Assembly (NCBI GenBank): GCA_963969365.1 | Contig: OZ017746.1 | Location: forward strand, 2,666,001-2,730,000 | Direction: 5' to 3' | Source of the DNA: Asterochloris sp. CNOR1 | Lineage: Eukaryota > Chlorophyta > Trebouxiophyceae > Trebouxiales > Trebouxiaceae | DNA length: 64,000 nucleotides | Shown here: piece after piece, positions 21,558 to 33,665 of the stretch | Numbering within the stretch: the first letter of the stretch is position 1 | Layout: every line of letters starts with the position of its first letter | Made by a program: the position numbers and the translations under genes | The notes under the pieces: model-generated | The model's input: only the letters and a program-made list of their open reading frames with translations | Database searches by the model: none | What the model was told of the DNA's origin: nothing

Positions 21558-22059
21558 CTTACAGTTGTCGCAGGCTATTCAGCGAGGTATTGTTGAAATG
21601 GCAATTGTTGAAGCGTTGCACAGTAGGGGGCATCACTCCCATGTGGCTTGGCTGCGTGCCGGCCAGGCTGACAGGCGCCGCACAGCCGGTGGCGTGGTGG
21701 TATGGCTGGACCAACTTCAGCCAAGTTGGCCGACCTCTTTATCGGCCCTTGCCGCTGAGGTTGAGTGCTCGGCATGATTCTACCAGTGAAGCACCAATGA
21801 GCTATCCATGAAACAGTCGTCGGGCCCCCAGCTGTGGCCTATTGTACGACGATAATAGAACATCAAAGCGCGCCAAACCAGATTCGACCTTCATGCAGCA
21901 CTACCAGGTGCCATCTGCTGAGTACAGCACCTGCATCAACCATGTCATCAGCCTGGGGCTGGCTGAGACTACATAGCAATACTGCATGCCAGCTGCTCCT
22001 CAAACAGCCCCCCTTCCCTCAGAGCGGCCATGAATTAAGCCTGCAGACACCTGTCTGGT
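21558..22059. other. Unassigned region between LINE and mTERF gene
   Basis: No convincing exon. It may be more LINE 3' UTR or the promoter of the downstream gene. Confidence 0.4.
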
Positions 22060-25000
22060 ATGGTGGATGATCTCCAGTCAGTGCCAGTCTCTGCCCCGGG
22101 TGTGCACAGTTTAGAGACTTTGGGCCAGCAGGATGGAGCACCAGTCCCAGACGCAGCAGCTGGCTTGGCAGCAGCCATGCCTAACACTCCTGAGGAGGAA
22201 GCTTATATTCTCAAGTGCACCCAGCTCATCAATGCCCGTCATGGTGCGGCTAAGCCATAGAACACAGTCCAGGGTGAAGAAGCAGCTGCCAGGCTCTGGA
22301 AGGTAGGCGCTGTATGGCCTTTACTCCTGTTCTTATGGCGCCCTTGAGGCTTCCAAGGCCATGTCATGCACACACACGCGGTCTCGCAGACTTACTGTGA
22401 GCAGGAGGCGCCCCGGTGCCCTGATGGCGACCTCATGTCTCAGGCCAAGATTCTATGTGGCTTGTGGATGAGGCAGTGCAGCAGAATGGTGCTCGTTACT
22501 CGTTAATAGTGTGAGGTGAGAGGCCACTCCAGTGCTGTGTCTGAGATGCGCTCAAGTCCTGCATCCCAAAGTTTGGCCTGGTGTGTGCAGTGGTTATCTA
22601 TGCCACCTCAAGAAAGTCCGAAGACAGCAGTACTGGCGTGCCAGCATGCCGCCAAGTACAGATGGCTGGGCCAAGCACTGCCGCAACCCAGCCTTGTTGT
22701 TGACAGCTGTTTCCACAGCTTGAAACGGCTCAAGCCAACATAGCCAGCGCTGCTTGCTCTCAGGTCCTCTTCGATCTGATCAAGAACCCCCCTCATGGAG
22801 AGACGTCCCTTCATCTTCAATTGCTGCGAGTCGGCCTCTGCCTGCACTGCGCGGTGTGCGCCCCGCAAGTTCTGCTCTCCCGCAGTGCATTCTGTGAAGG
22901 GAAAAGGGCCAGCCCACGCCGGACCTCAGCTCAGTGCAAGTGGTTGCAGACATGGCTTACAATAGGTCATTAATTCCAGGTCAACACCCATGCTTCCATG
23001 CCCCTGAACAGGGCAGCAGCCTCACTGACAGAGGCAGTGTCAGTAAGGTCAGACATCAGACATTGAGGGACAGATCAGCTACCATCTGATTGGCACTTGA
23101 GTAACATGCCCATCTGCTGCAGGGCATTGTCAGCAGCCGCCATCCAGCCATGGACTGGGGAGCAGCTGGCGCAGCGGCTCCTGGTGGCCAGCATGCTGCA
23201 GGCCCTGCAAAGGATGCCAGCTGCTGAGGCCGCAACCCATGACGGCCTGCCTGCCATGAGCAAGCGGGCCGGCCTGCTCATGGCCCAGCACAGCACGCAA
23301 CTCAAGCCCTCAGGGCATGACAAGTCCAGGACCAAGTCTGCCGTTCAGACCGCTGAAGTGGGGCGCAGCGTGCAGGCAGCCATCGCCATCTTGCAGGGCC
23401 GAGAGGCAGGGCAGCGTGGCCTGCTGCTATCCCTCATGCACCAGAGTACAGCAGAGACTGGAGAGGAGTACTCTGCCCGCAGCATCACGCTGCCTTCCGC
23501 GTCCAGTAGGTGATCCACCTTGTGCAGTTGGCACGCTGCTGCTGGCTCTGCCTGCTTGAGAGTGGTGGCACTGTCATGGTGCTGCTGCAGCAGCTGTATG
23601 CTTGTGTGCTGTTCTGCCGTGTTCATGGGTTCCGACCTGTGACTGCTTCGTTCATAGAAGGGGGCTTTTGCCATGCTAGGCCCTAGGGAATGAGACGGGC
23701 CCTGATCGTGCCTACAGGATGGCTAACCACTCCTGGCAGCTGGCACAGCAGGCAGTGCTGAACAGGCTGACTCCAGAATTCGCTGCCCGGGCTATCCAGC
23801 AGCTCGACCAGCACATGCTGATGGCCTACACTCACAAGCTGCCGAACCGGCCCAAGTGGTTGCCAGCCACAGGGGGCAGCTTGTTCCTGACTGACTACCT
23901 GGCAGGATGGCGCCCAAAAGCAGCTGAGCTGCAGGTCAGCTGTCTTCCTTTCCTGTGTGCAATCGAAGAGACAAGAAAAGCTGCAGATCTGTATGCGCTG
24001 CTCTGCAGCCTGCACTGAAGTGCCAGCGTCTGGCCACATCGCCTTCCGCTGCAGGCTCCTCACAGCTTGCAAACGCTCCAGGAAACGCCTGGTCCTCACG
24101 GCCTCAACATTTTGCCACATGACCTCCTGCCTGCAGGCTGTTTCGCAGAGCCTGCAGTGGCAGCAGCAGGGCCACCAGTTTTTGAAGGTGCTGCAGCAGG
24201 CACGCCAGCTGGCCGGACATCTCCAAGATCTACACCCAGGCATCGGGCCCTACTCGCGAAACAACATTGTGAAGCGATTTGTGCAGACAGGGCTGCTGCA
24301 GCCAGGGCCCACAGCATCAGACAGCCACAGTGCGGCTCAGCACCATCAACCTTCGGCCCCAAAGTTGCAACAGGGCATACCGTCCCGTCGGAACAGGCCC
24401 TGGTAGGTAACACGCTTGGCAGCACAGCGTAGGAGACGTGACTGCCACCCTGCATAGCCCTGGACTGCAGACAAGCAGAGTCACTGTGGGCCATGCAAGC
24501 TGCTCAGGGCATGTCAATGCACCACTCAGCTTGATGATGCTGAGTCTAGCCTGCGCTAAGGTGCCTTCAACTATGTGCCCTGCAGGCGTCCAGCTGCTGC
24601 CTTGCCAGACTTAGCGGCGCCAGAGACCGACCCACGGGCTGTGCTAGACTTCCTGCACAGTATGCTGGAGTTCCCTCCACGGAGGGCCCTGCGAACAGTT
24701 GCCAGGCAGCCAGCACTGCTTTACCTAGATGTGTATGAGGATCTCCTGCCGGTCATGGCCTTTCTGGAGGAGCTGGGCCTCCCCTCACAGCAGTACGCTG
24801 CTGTCGTGAGACGGTGAGCTGGCAAACTCAAGAGTGTTTGCTGCACTTGGAAGCGGGCTGATGGCGGGCATGGGTGTAAGCTGCTGTCGCGAGACGGTGC
24901 GCTGGCATGTGCAAAGGTGTACAGGGCAGTCATTTGTGACCAGCTACCCTGCGCATCACAGGCATGGCTGGAACTCCTCTCACATCTGTGTGGCGGCGTC

Positions 25001-25862
25001 GCACAATTTGTGCTAGTGTGGCAAGCCACATGGCTGCTGCTTGTCACAAGGACAGGGTGCCACACAGAGATAGAATGGGGCAGCAGCAACCACTCGTTGC
25101 AGGTGCAGCCATGTCCAGATGCAGGTAGGGTGCTCTGTCCTGAGAGCATGTGGCTCCTGTCTGCAGGAACTCCTGGCTGCTGATGCAACCGCTGAGCCAG
25201 TTCCACCGCAATGTGGCGTACCTGCGAGGCCTCAAGTTTGAGGCCAGTCGCATTGCAACGCAGTTCACCAGGCAGCCCTGGTTGCTTACAGTCCCCATCA
25301 TGGGGCTGCACAGAGTCTGTAACGTGGTGGTCAGGCACCTTGATGGCAGCCTTGCGGTGAGCAGACACTCTCAGTGCAGCACAAGCGATTCAGTTTGACC
25401 ATGACCTGACCTTCTGACTAGATTGTTTGTGCCAGGCGGTCCTGCCAGAGAAATTGTGTGAGCCATTGGCTGTTGCTGCCCTGAGCTCACGCTCTCTGGG
25501 GTCGGCACAGGCCTACAGGGCTCTCAGAATGATGCTGGCTGGGGCTGCTGCAGGATGTAGCCTCTCACTACCCTGCTGTCATCAGGTCTCCAGACGAGCT
25601 GGAAGTTCGCATAGCATTGCTGCAGCAGCATGGCTTTAGTGTCATTCCGTGGCAGTCCTTCACACCTGGGATTGGCAATCTGTCGAGCACCAAGCTGCGG
25701 AACCCCCACCTTCCCAATCAGGTGTCCCTCAGAGCGGTAATTGCTTCATCGGAAAATGATCTCTGCAATCATGTGGACATGACTGCTGAGGGTCTCGAAA
25801 ACTTTCGCAAGGCCTGGGTGCTTCAAAAGAAAACCCGCTGGCAGCAGCCTCATCCAACCTGA
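22060..25862 (+). CDS. mTERF-family protein with long helical N-terminal region
   Basis: The mTERF part is exons 24595-24814 (LDFLHSMLEFPPRRALRTVA, YLDVYEDLLPVMAFLEELGL) and about 25167-25358 (NSWLLMQPLSQFHRNVAYLR, FTRQPWLLTVP), then AVLPEKLCEPLAVAALSS and SPDELEVRIALLQQHGFSVI to the stop at 25862. Upstream exons join in phase: GEQLAQRLLVASMLQALQRM (to about 23507), MANHSWQLAQQAVLNRLTPE and PKWLPATGGSLFLTDYLAGW (to 23934), and SQSLQWQQQGHQFLKVLQQA to SRRNRPW (to 24402). mTERF proteins are helical-repeat nucleic-acid-binding proteins of plastids and mitochondria. Exons left of about 23120, and hence the start, are not resolved; the ATG at 22060 (MVDDLQSVPVSAPG) is only a candidate, and the left part could be a separate gene. 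No transit peptide identified. The last intron's donor is unclear. Confidence 0.62.
24797..24907. repeat. Exon-edge echo in mTERF intron
   Basis: The 28 bp spanning an exon end and its donor (24797-24824, ending GACGGTGAGCTGGCA) recur at 24880-24907 inside the intron with three differences, the donor GTGAGC becoming GTGCGC. Confidence 0.75.
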
Positions 25863-26005
25863 TGATGGATTCATGCCAGTTCATTTGATTTATTTAACAC
25901 TGTTCTTGATGTCACCATCAGGTCAGAAAGGAGGGTCTGTGAAGCTGGACAATGCAGTGCAGTGTTGCTTGGGGTCAGCAAGGATCTTCACTTTTGTATG
26001 AGAGT

Positions 26006-26010
26006 TTACA
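26006..26010 (-). terminator. Candidate TGTAA poly(A) signal of adenosine kinase
   Basis: TGTAA, the usual green-algal polyadenylation signal, lies on the minus strand about 9 nt past the adenosine kinase stop. Confidence 0.45.
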
Positions 26011-26018
26011 ACTTGAAC

Positions 26019-28608
<2,590 letters not shown>

Positions 28609-28858
28609 ACTGTGATCTGGTTCTGCTTCAAAGGTGCGCCAGATCTTGAGGCTTGCTGCTTCAAATGAGTTCGCGACGCACTGATGTGCAAATGGCCAGG
28701 AACCAGAACCTGTGGCGGCTGTCGACTTCCTGAGGCCGGTCAACAAGAGTGAAAGCATCAGGCATTCATGTGGTCATATAGGTTGCAAGCCTCTCTCTCT
28801 CGCCAAGTGCAGATCTGATGTTGCAGGATCAAGGGGTTGACTCCCAGCTGGTGGCTTC
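28609..28858. promoter_or_regulatory. Divergent promoter region: adenosine kinase / GGCT-fold gene
   Basis: 250 bp separate the two start codons. No specific element recognised. Confidence 0.35.
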
Positions 28859-29458
28859 ATGGCACAGGGAGGCCAGCTCTACTTTGCCTATGGCGCAAAC
28901 ATTAACAGGGCTGTACTGGCAAAGCGCGGAGTGAAACCCCTGGACATCAGCCCCGCCAAGCTGCTGGATCCAAGCCTGGCCTTGTGCTTCCAGCATCGCG
29001 GCGGCTTTGGCACCCTGAAAGCTGCACAATGTCCATCAGACTGTGAGCAGCCCTGCTGCATTCACGGTCCTGTGCACGGGACAGCCATGCAAATAGACGC
29101 CGCTGGCTGGACTGCTCTGCGTGGCTTTGAGACTGGCTACAGAGTGCAGCATATTGAACTGGAAACATATGGCCCAAGTTGCAGGCTGCTGAAAGCGCTT
29201 GCCTTTGTGTCCCAGCGCCAGCTGATGCTCACACGGCCTGTGGCACCGCCAGCTCGCTACTTGAAACTACTGAGGGAGGGTGCTGCTCAGCATGGCCTGG
29301 ACCGCCAGTATCAGGCAAAGCTTGCTGCCTGTGTTGCCAGAGAGGCTGGTCCACTGCCCGATGAATATTTTGACACGCCGTCCAAATGGACAGCTGCAGG
29401 ATTCAGTGCTGCTGCTGTGCTTACAGGCATGGCATGCCTCCTGAACAAGCATAAATGA
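28859..29458 (+). CDS. Gamma-glutamylcyclotransferase-fold (AIG2-like) protein with C-terminal hydrophobic tail
   Basis: A single uninterrupted 199-residue ORF from ATG 28859. It opens MAQGGQLYFAYGANINRAVL; the YFAYGANxN motif is the hallmark loop of the gamma-glutamylcyclotransferase/AIG2 fold. FQHRGGFGTLKAA, IHGPVHGTAMQIDAAGWTAL and LRGFETGYRVQHIELE match the rest of the domain. After residue 170 (YFDTPSKWTAAG) it ends in a hydrophobic stretch FSAAAVLTGMACLL plus NKHK, which could be a tail anchor. The family includes enzymes acting on gamma-glutamyl amino acids or glutathione, but many members have unknown substrates. It lacks introns, unlike its neighbours. Its stop lies 6 bp from the convergent gene's stop. 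Confidence 0.82.
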   Translation: MAQGGQLYFAYGANINRAVLAKRGVKPLDISPAKLLDPSLALCFQHRGGFGTLKAAQCPSDCEQPCCIHGPVHGTAMQIDAAGWTALRGFETGYRVQHIELETYGPSCRLLKALAFVSQRQLMLTRPVAPPARYLKLLREGAAQHGLDRQYQAKLAACVAREAGPLPDEYFDTPSKWTAAGFSAAAVLTGMACLLNKHK

Positions 29459-29464
29459 TGATGA

Positions 29465-31643
29465 TCAAGTGAGAGTCAATGCAGCACTGACTGGACAACA
29501 CTGCAGAGTTTGTTGCTGCGACTGCGTTCGATGCTGCATGTTGGTCAGCCACTGGGGCCTGTGATGGCTGCATGACCAGGGCAAAGCAGCAATGCTGGAG
29601 TCAGCCACAAAGCGAGTGTCCCGCCACCATGGCGTCTGGCTCTCCCTCGTGTCTGCTGTTGGCCTCCACCCTCCACGCAGCCGGCCTCTTCCCTGCCGCC
29701 TCTCCTCCGGGTGCCTCCACTGACTGTGCGGTGGAGAGCTATCTGGAGAGGTGTAATGCCTGAAGCTGGCAAGGACGCCTGCAGCAGCACTAGCTGGGTT
29801 GAGCAGAGTGACAGGGTGGGTGCTGCCAGAACAGCAAGATGCAGGCACGCCCACAGCATGCAGGATGGCATAGAAGGAGGCGACAAAATCTATACCAGGA
29901 TGACAAACCTGCAAAGTACCATGGCTTGAGCCCGCCATAGTGCATCACTAGCGTGCGCTTGCCAGCCCTGGCAGCGATTGCTTGCCTTCCAGAGCAGCGG
30001 CGACACTGTGGGAAGTATCTCTGGGGCACGGGACCTAGCAGAGGCACGGGAGTGGTAAAAAGACTGGAAAAGAAGACAGGGACAATGCAGAATCTGACTC
30101 GTGTCGTCAAGAGTATAACCCTGAAGCAGCTCTGTTTGCTGCAGAGGCTGCCTTGCGGAGCCACAGAGCCCTGCAGCTGCCTCCTCACCTAGCTCAATGT
30201 TGAGCGCCTTGTTTGTGGCCCTCAGCAAACGGGTGATGGAGTGGCTGCCCCTGCCCAGGTCCCTGGTGAACACCTTGGCCCTCTCGTTCAGCCCCTTCTC
30301 AAATTGCGTGCGGGTGCTCCCAAACACCAGCTTGTTGGGTGGGATGTGGTCTGCAATGACGGCACTGCCCCGTTGGCCGCAGTGGTGGCACCCATCCCTG
30401 CAGCAGGCCATGTATGCTGGAGGCCGCCACCAGTTCGCAAGCCTGCTGGGGCTCCAGCTCCTTCTGGTCAGGGGACAAGTTCTGCATGGGGGGTTCTCCA
30501 GCGCATATCCTTGTGACAAGCCTAGCCGCAGCGGCATCGCCACAGTGTGGCGCTGCTGTGCCTGCCTGCAGTCCCACGCATGCCTGTCATCATGCTCGAC
30601 TGCAGTGCTGAGGCGGCCAGGTGTCGCACCTCTTCAGCATACGCAGCAGCTCCCGCCGGGGCACGTCTGTGGCGTACCCTCGCCCCGCTGCTGGCAGGGA
30701 CTCGCGTGCCATCGCGCCCGCATGGAACAGGTCGCTGGGCATCATGTTGCGGAAGCGCCCGCCTATCAGCTGCAGGCACAGGCTCAGGAGGTTCAGTGCG
30801 TGCCTCACTGCTGCCTCACTGCACTGTGGACAGAGTCACTGGAGGCTTCATGCAGCTGCGGCCCCCCCGTCCTGTGCCTGACACTGCCGTTGTTGGGCAA
30901 CGCCCAGGGGCATGCCCGGAAACTGCACCTGCATGCGGGGCACGTGTCACTGCCCTTGCCTGGTGCATGCGACACAGCCTCCATCGCCTGCAGGTCATTG
31001 CTCAGCAGAAGATGGAAGAGACCAACCACAAACAGTTGCCTGAAGCACTGGCAGGCACACAGCTGACCCACCTTGTACAAGGTCACGCCAGCCAGTGCAT
31101 CCAGCAGCAGGTCCTTGTTCCTGAAGGCCTCTGGTGGCGCGCCTTGCAGAGGGCTCCTGCCATCTCTCAGGTATGCCCTGGGGTGCAGGGAGACATGGCT
31201 GGCAGTGGCGCACACGGTGTGGAAAGACCCAGGCTGGAGTGCATCATATAGTCTGTGGCTGACCTGCAGTAGATGGATGCCTGGCCAGCCAAGGCTGAAG
31301 AGATGCCAACCCCCACGAGGCCCAATGCTGGAGCCATCACTGGAGTGGCACAGGACACTCGCAGCCATTGCCCTGCAAACTGCAGGCCACGAAGCTGGTG
31401 ATCATGGTGCAGGAGAGGCAGTGATGCCCTGCAAGCTGCCGTTCCAGGCATGCAAGCTGCAGTCAGTGTGACATGCCACAAAGCCTGCCTGGGTGCCAGC
31501 CAGGCCCAGGGTGAATGCTGAACCTGCCGCAGCAGCATGGAGAATGAAAGGAACTGCAGGGCGAAGGAACAGCCCCAGTCCCCTGCAATCACTGCGCCTG
31601 ATGGGTCAGCCAAGCTGATCTGGCAGCGACACTGAAATCTCAT
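29465..31643 (-). CDS. Unrecognised protein with CxxC...ADHIPPN...CxxC zinc-site-like motif
   Basis: Seven exons join in phase. Start MRFQCRCQISLADPSGAVIA (ATG 31643), then FSMLLRQ, FAGQWLRVSCATPVMAPALG and LVGVGISSALAGQASIYC (hydrophobic), SPLQGAPPEAFRNKDLLLD, LIGGRFRNMMPSDLFHAGAM, PPAYMACCRDGCHHCGQRGS, AVIADHIPPNKLVFGSTRTQ, RYFPQCRRCSGRQAI and HYGGLKPWYFAG. A last exon (GVLASFRHYTSPDSSPPH) runs to the stop at 29465. The two CxxC pairs flanking DHIPPN look like a treble-clef/HNH-type metal site. I do not recognise the family and assign no function. The last exon is less certain than the rest; an alternative reads through to 29790. The N-terminal part may be a membrane or transit segment. Confidence 0.62.
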
Positions 31644-31757
31644 GATGGCAAGCTTACTCGGCACACGTCTGCCAAGAACTTCCTGCTCCTGAAGGGCTCA
31701 TGTATGTGGGCTGCATGCAAATAGAAGCAAAAGGTGAGAGATCAGCTTCATCTTGCA
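31644..31757. promoter_or_regulatory. Very short divergent promoter (114 bp)
   Basis: It separates the start codons of the DHIPPN gene (-) and the cyclophilin gene (+). If both starts are right, promoter and leaders must overlap with coding sequence. Confidence 0.3.
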
Positions 31758-33552
31758 ATGGGAACGTTTTGCAATGCTCGCAGCTTTCAGGGCTGTCTGC
31801 ACCAATGTCCTCGTGTTGCCAGGTGAGTCTCCCGTCCCTGTCCTGCCCGAGCGTCAGTCTGACTGAAGGCTGCAATTCAGGCACAGAGGAAGTGTGCTCT
31901 GCAAAGCACAATGTCGAAAGGAGTCAGGAGCACAATGTCAGGGAGGGCTACTTCTTGCCACCAAAAGGCAAATGCACTCCCTACTGGCAGCATTGGTTGC
32001 CGGCCCCTTGCTTTTGGCCAGTGACTGCCGGGCCGCCACTGTGGCGCAGCAGCTGCAGAACAACATCAGCAGATTAGGGCAGTCCGGCGAAGATGAACCC
32101 AGCACAGAGATCACTCAAAAGGTGCGGCGTCCCCGCAGGCAACCTGCTTGCAGGGCCTTGTTCTGGCATGCATACTTATGAAGCCACCATCATGACGCTT
32201 GAGCCTGAACAGGGGCCCGTGTTGAGCAAGGATTAGTTAGGAGGCGTCCCTGCATGCTGGCTGCAGGTCTACTTAGACTTTGGTCTGTGCAAAAACGGGT
32301 ACCGGCAAGACCGCACATTGGGAGAGAGCGCCATCTGCACCGACTCGCAGTCCCTGGGGCGCATGGTCATTGGCCTCTATGGCAAGGCAGTCCCTCAAAC
32401 TGTCCAGAACTTCATCACTGCAGTGCAGCAAGGTGAGCCAGCTGTGGCATGCTGCATGCTGACAGCAGCTCTGGGGTGGCGATGCCAATGGCAATAGAGT
32501 GGCTGCTGCCGGGGAGGGGCAGTGCAGCAGAGACGGCAGCCAGACATACTGCTGACAGGCCAGCTGTAGGGTGCTGTCTTCAGTGATTGCCTGCCCTCAT
32601 GAGCTGCTCAAGACTCAACCGAACGCTCCCAGGCATAACGATTCAATGCTCGCCTGCATGTGTGGCCGAGCAGCACACGGCTGCCATACCCAAAAGAGCC
32701 TCACTAGATGATGCACAGCAAGATGACTGCAAGGAGCACCCACGCTTTCAGGCCTGTACAACCAGACCATCATCAGTAAGGTTCTCCCCGGGGAGTACAT
32801 TCAAATGGGGCAACAAGGCAGCCTACGAATGGGGCAGGTCGACTTCAGCAAGACCAAGACGCTTCAAACTAATGACGAGGTTCTCAAGTCTGCCAGCTTC
32901 AGGTGGGGCTTCCTGTTCAAACAGACTCTGCCTGCCTTCTGGCTGCACGGCTGGCAGACCCTAGTCAAGCAGATGCAGGCCTGCCTGCTGGCTGCTGAAG
33001 TTGCAGTGCCAGGTGTGGTTCCTCTCAATGCGCCCTGTCAATGATTGGCAGTGTGGATGGTAATATTGCTGAAATTGTGCTGACGGTGTGCTGCCCCTTG
33101 TGCAGCCTGCGGCACCGGCGGCCGGGCACAGTCTCACTGAGTCTAGCCACGTGTGACGATGACCCTGTATTCAAGCAGCGCAACAGCTATCACCCAACGG
33201 AATTTCAGATCACCACAGGTGATTTGCCTGGTTCTGCCTGCACCTATGCCAGCTGATAGCCAGAGATAGCCAATGCTTAGTCCTGTCAGTTGCCATCACT
33301 GCAGGGCCTGGCCCAGCAACAAGCCTGGACGGCGAGAACATAGTGTTTGGCCGCGTGCTGGAGGGCTTGGACACCATAAGTGAGATCCTGCAAGTAAAAA
33401 GATTTGGCCCGGCCAGCTCCAATGACAGAGTGGCGGCCTTCAACGCGCTGGCTGGCCTGCTCAGAGACAAGAGAGCTGCCCAAGCCAAGGCGCGATGGGG
33501 ACGGCCACTCAAAAGCATCGTGATCACTTCATCTGGGGTCATGGACGCCTGA
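31758..33552 (+). CDS. Plastid (thylakoid-lumen-type) cyclophilin-like protein
   Basis: Six exons (31758-31822, 31881-32121, 32267-32432, 32752-32902, 33106-33218, 33305-33552) give exactly 327 residues with all phases consistent. The N-terminus MGTFCNARSFQGCLHQCPRV is Arg/Ser/Cys-rich like a transit peptide. A second hydrophobic segment (MHSLLAALVAGPLLLASDC) ends in a Cys-Arg-Ala-Ala site, as in lumen proteins. The cyclophilin domain follows: VYLDFGLCKNGYRQDRT, GRMVIGLYGKAVPQTVQNF, TIISKVLPGEYIQMGQQG, RRPGTVSLSLATCDDDPVF, NIVFGRVLEGLDTISEILQV, RWGRPLKSIVITSSG. It resembles plant plastid CYP26-2/CYP28-type proteins. The catalytic Arg of classical cyclophilins is Lys here (ISKVLPG), so isomerase activity is doubtful. 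Confidence 0.9.
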
Positions 33553-33585
33553 GCCTCGAGGCCTGTGTCCTATTTGAGTCTGACT

Positions 33586-33590
33586 TTACA
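33586..33590 (-). terminator. Candidate TGTAA poly(A) signal of DDX24-like gene
   Basis: TGTAA on the minus strand lies 76 nt past the helicase stop (33666), just beyond the stop of the convergent cyclophilin gene. Confidence 0.4.
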
Positions 33591-33665
33591 AAGAGATACA
33601 AGGAGGGGAAAATTGATTCGATCTTACTCAGCTTGATATCAAGCCAGGTTTCGTTCCACAACCAG

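Noticed and set aside
22608-22868. Minus-strand frame with MKGRLSMRGVLDQIEEDLRASS
   Set aside because: Looks protein-like but has no partners on that strand; probably the shadow of a plus-strand exon in the mTERF gene region.
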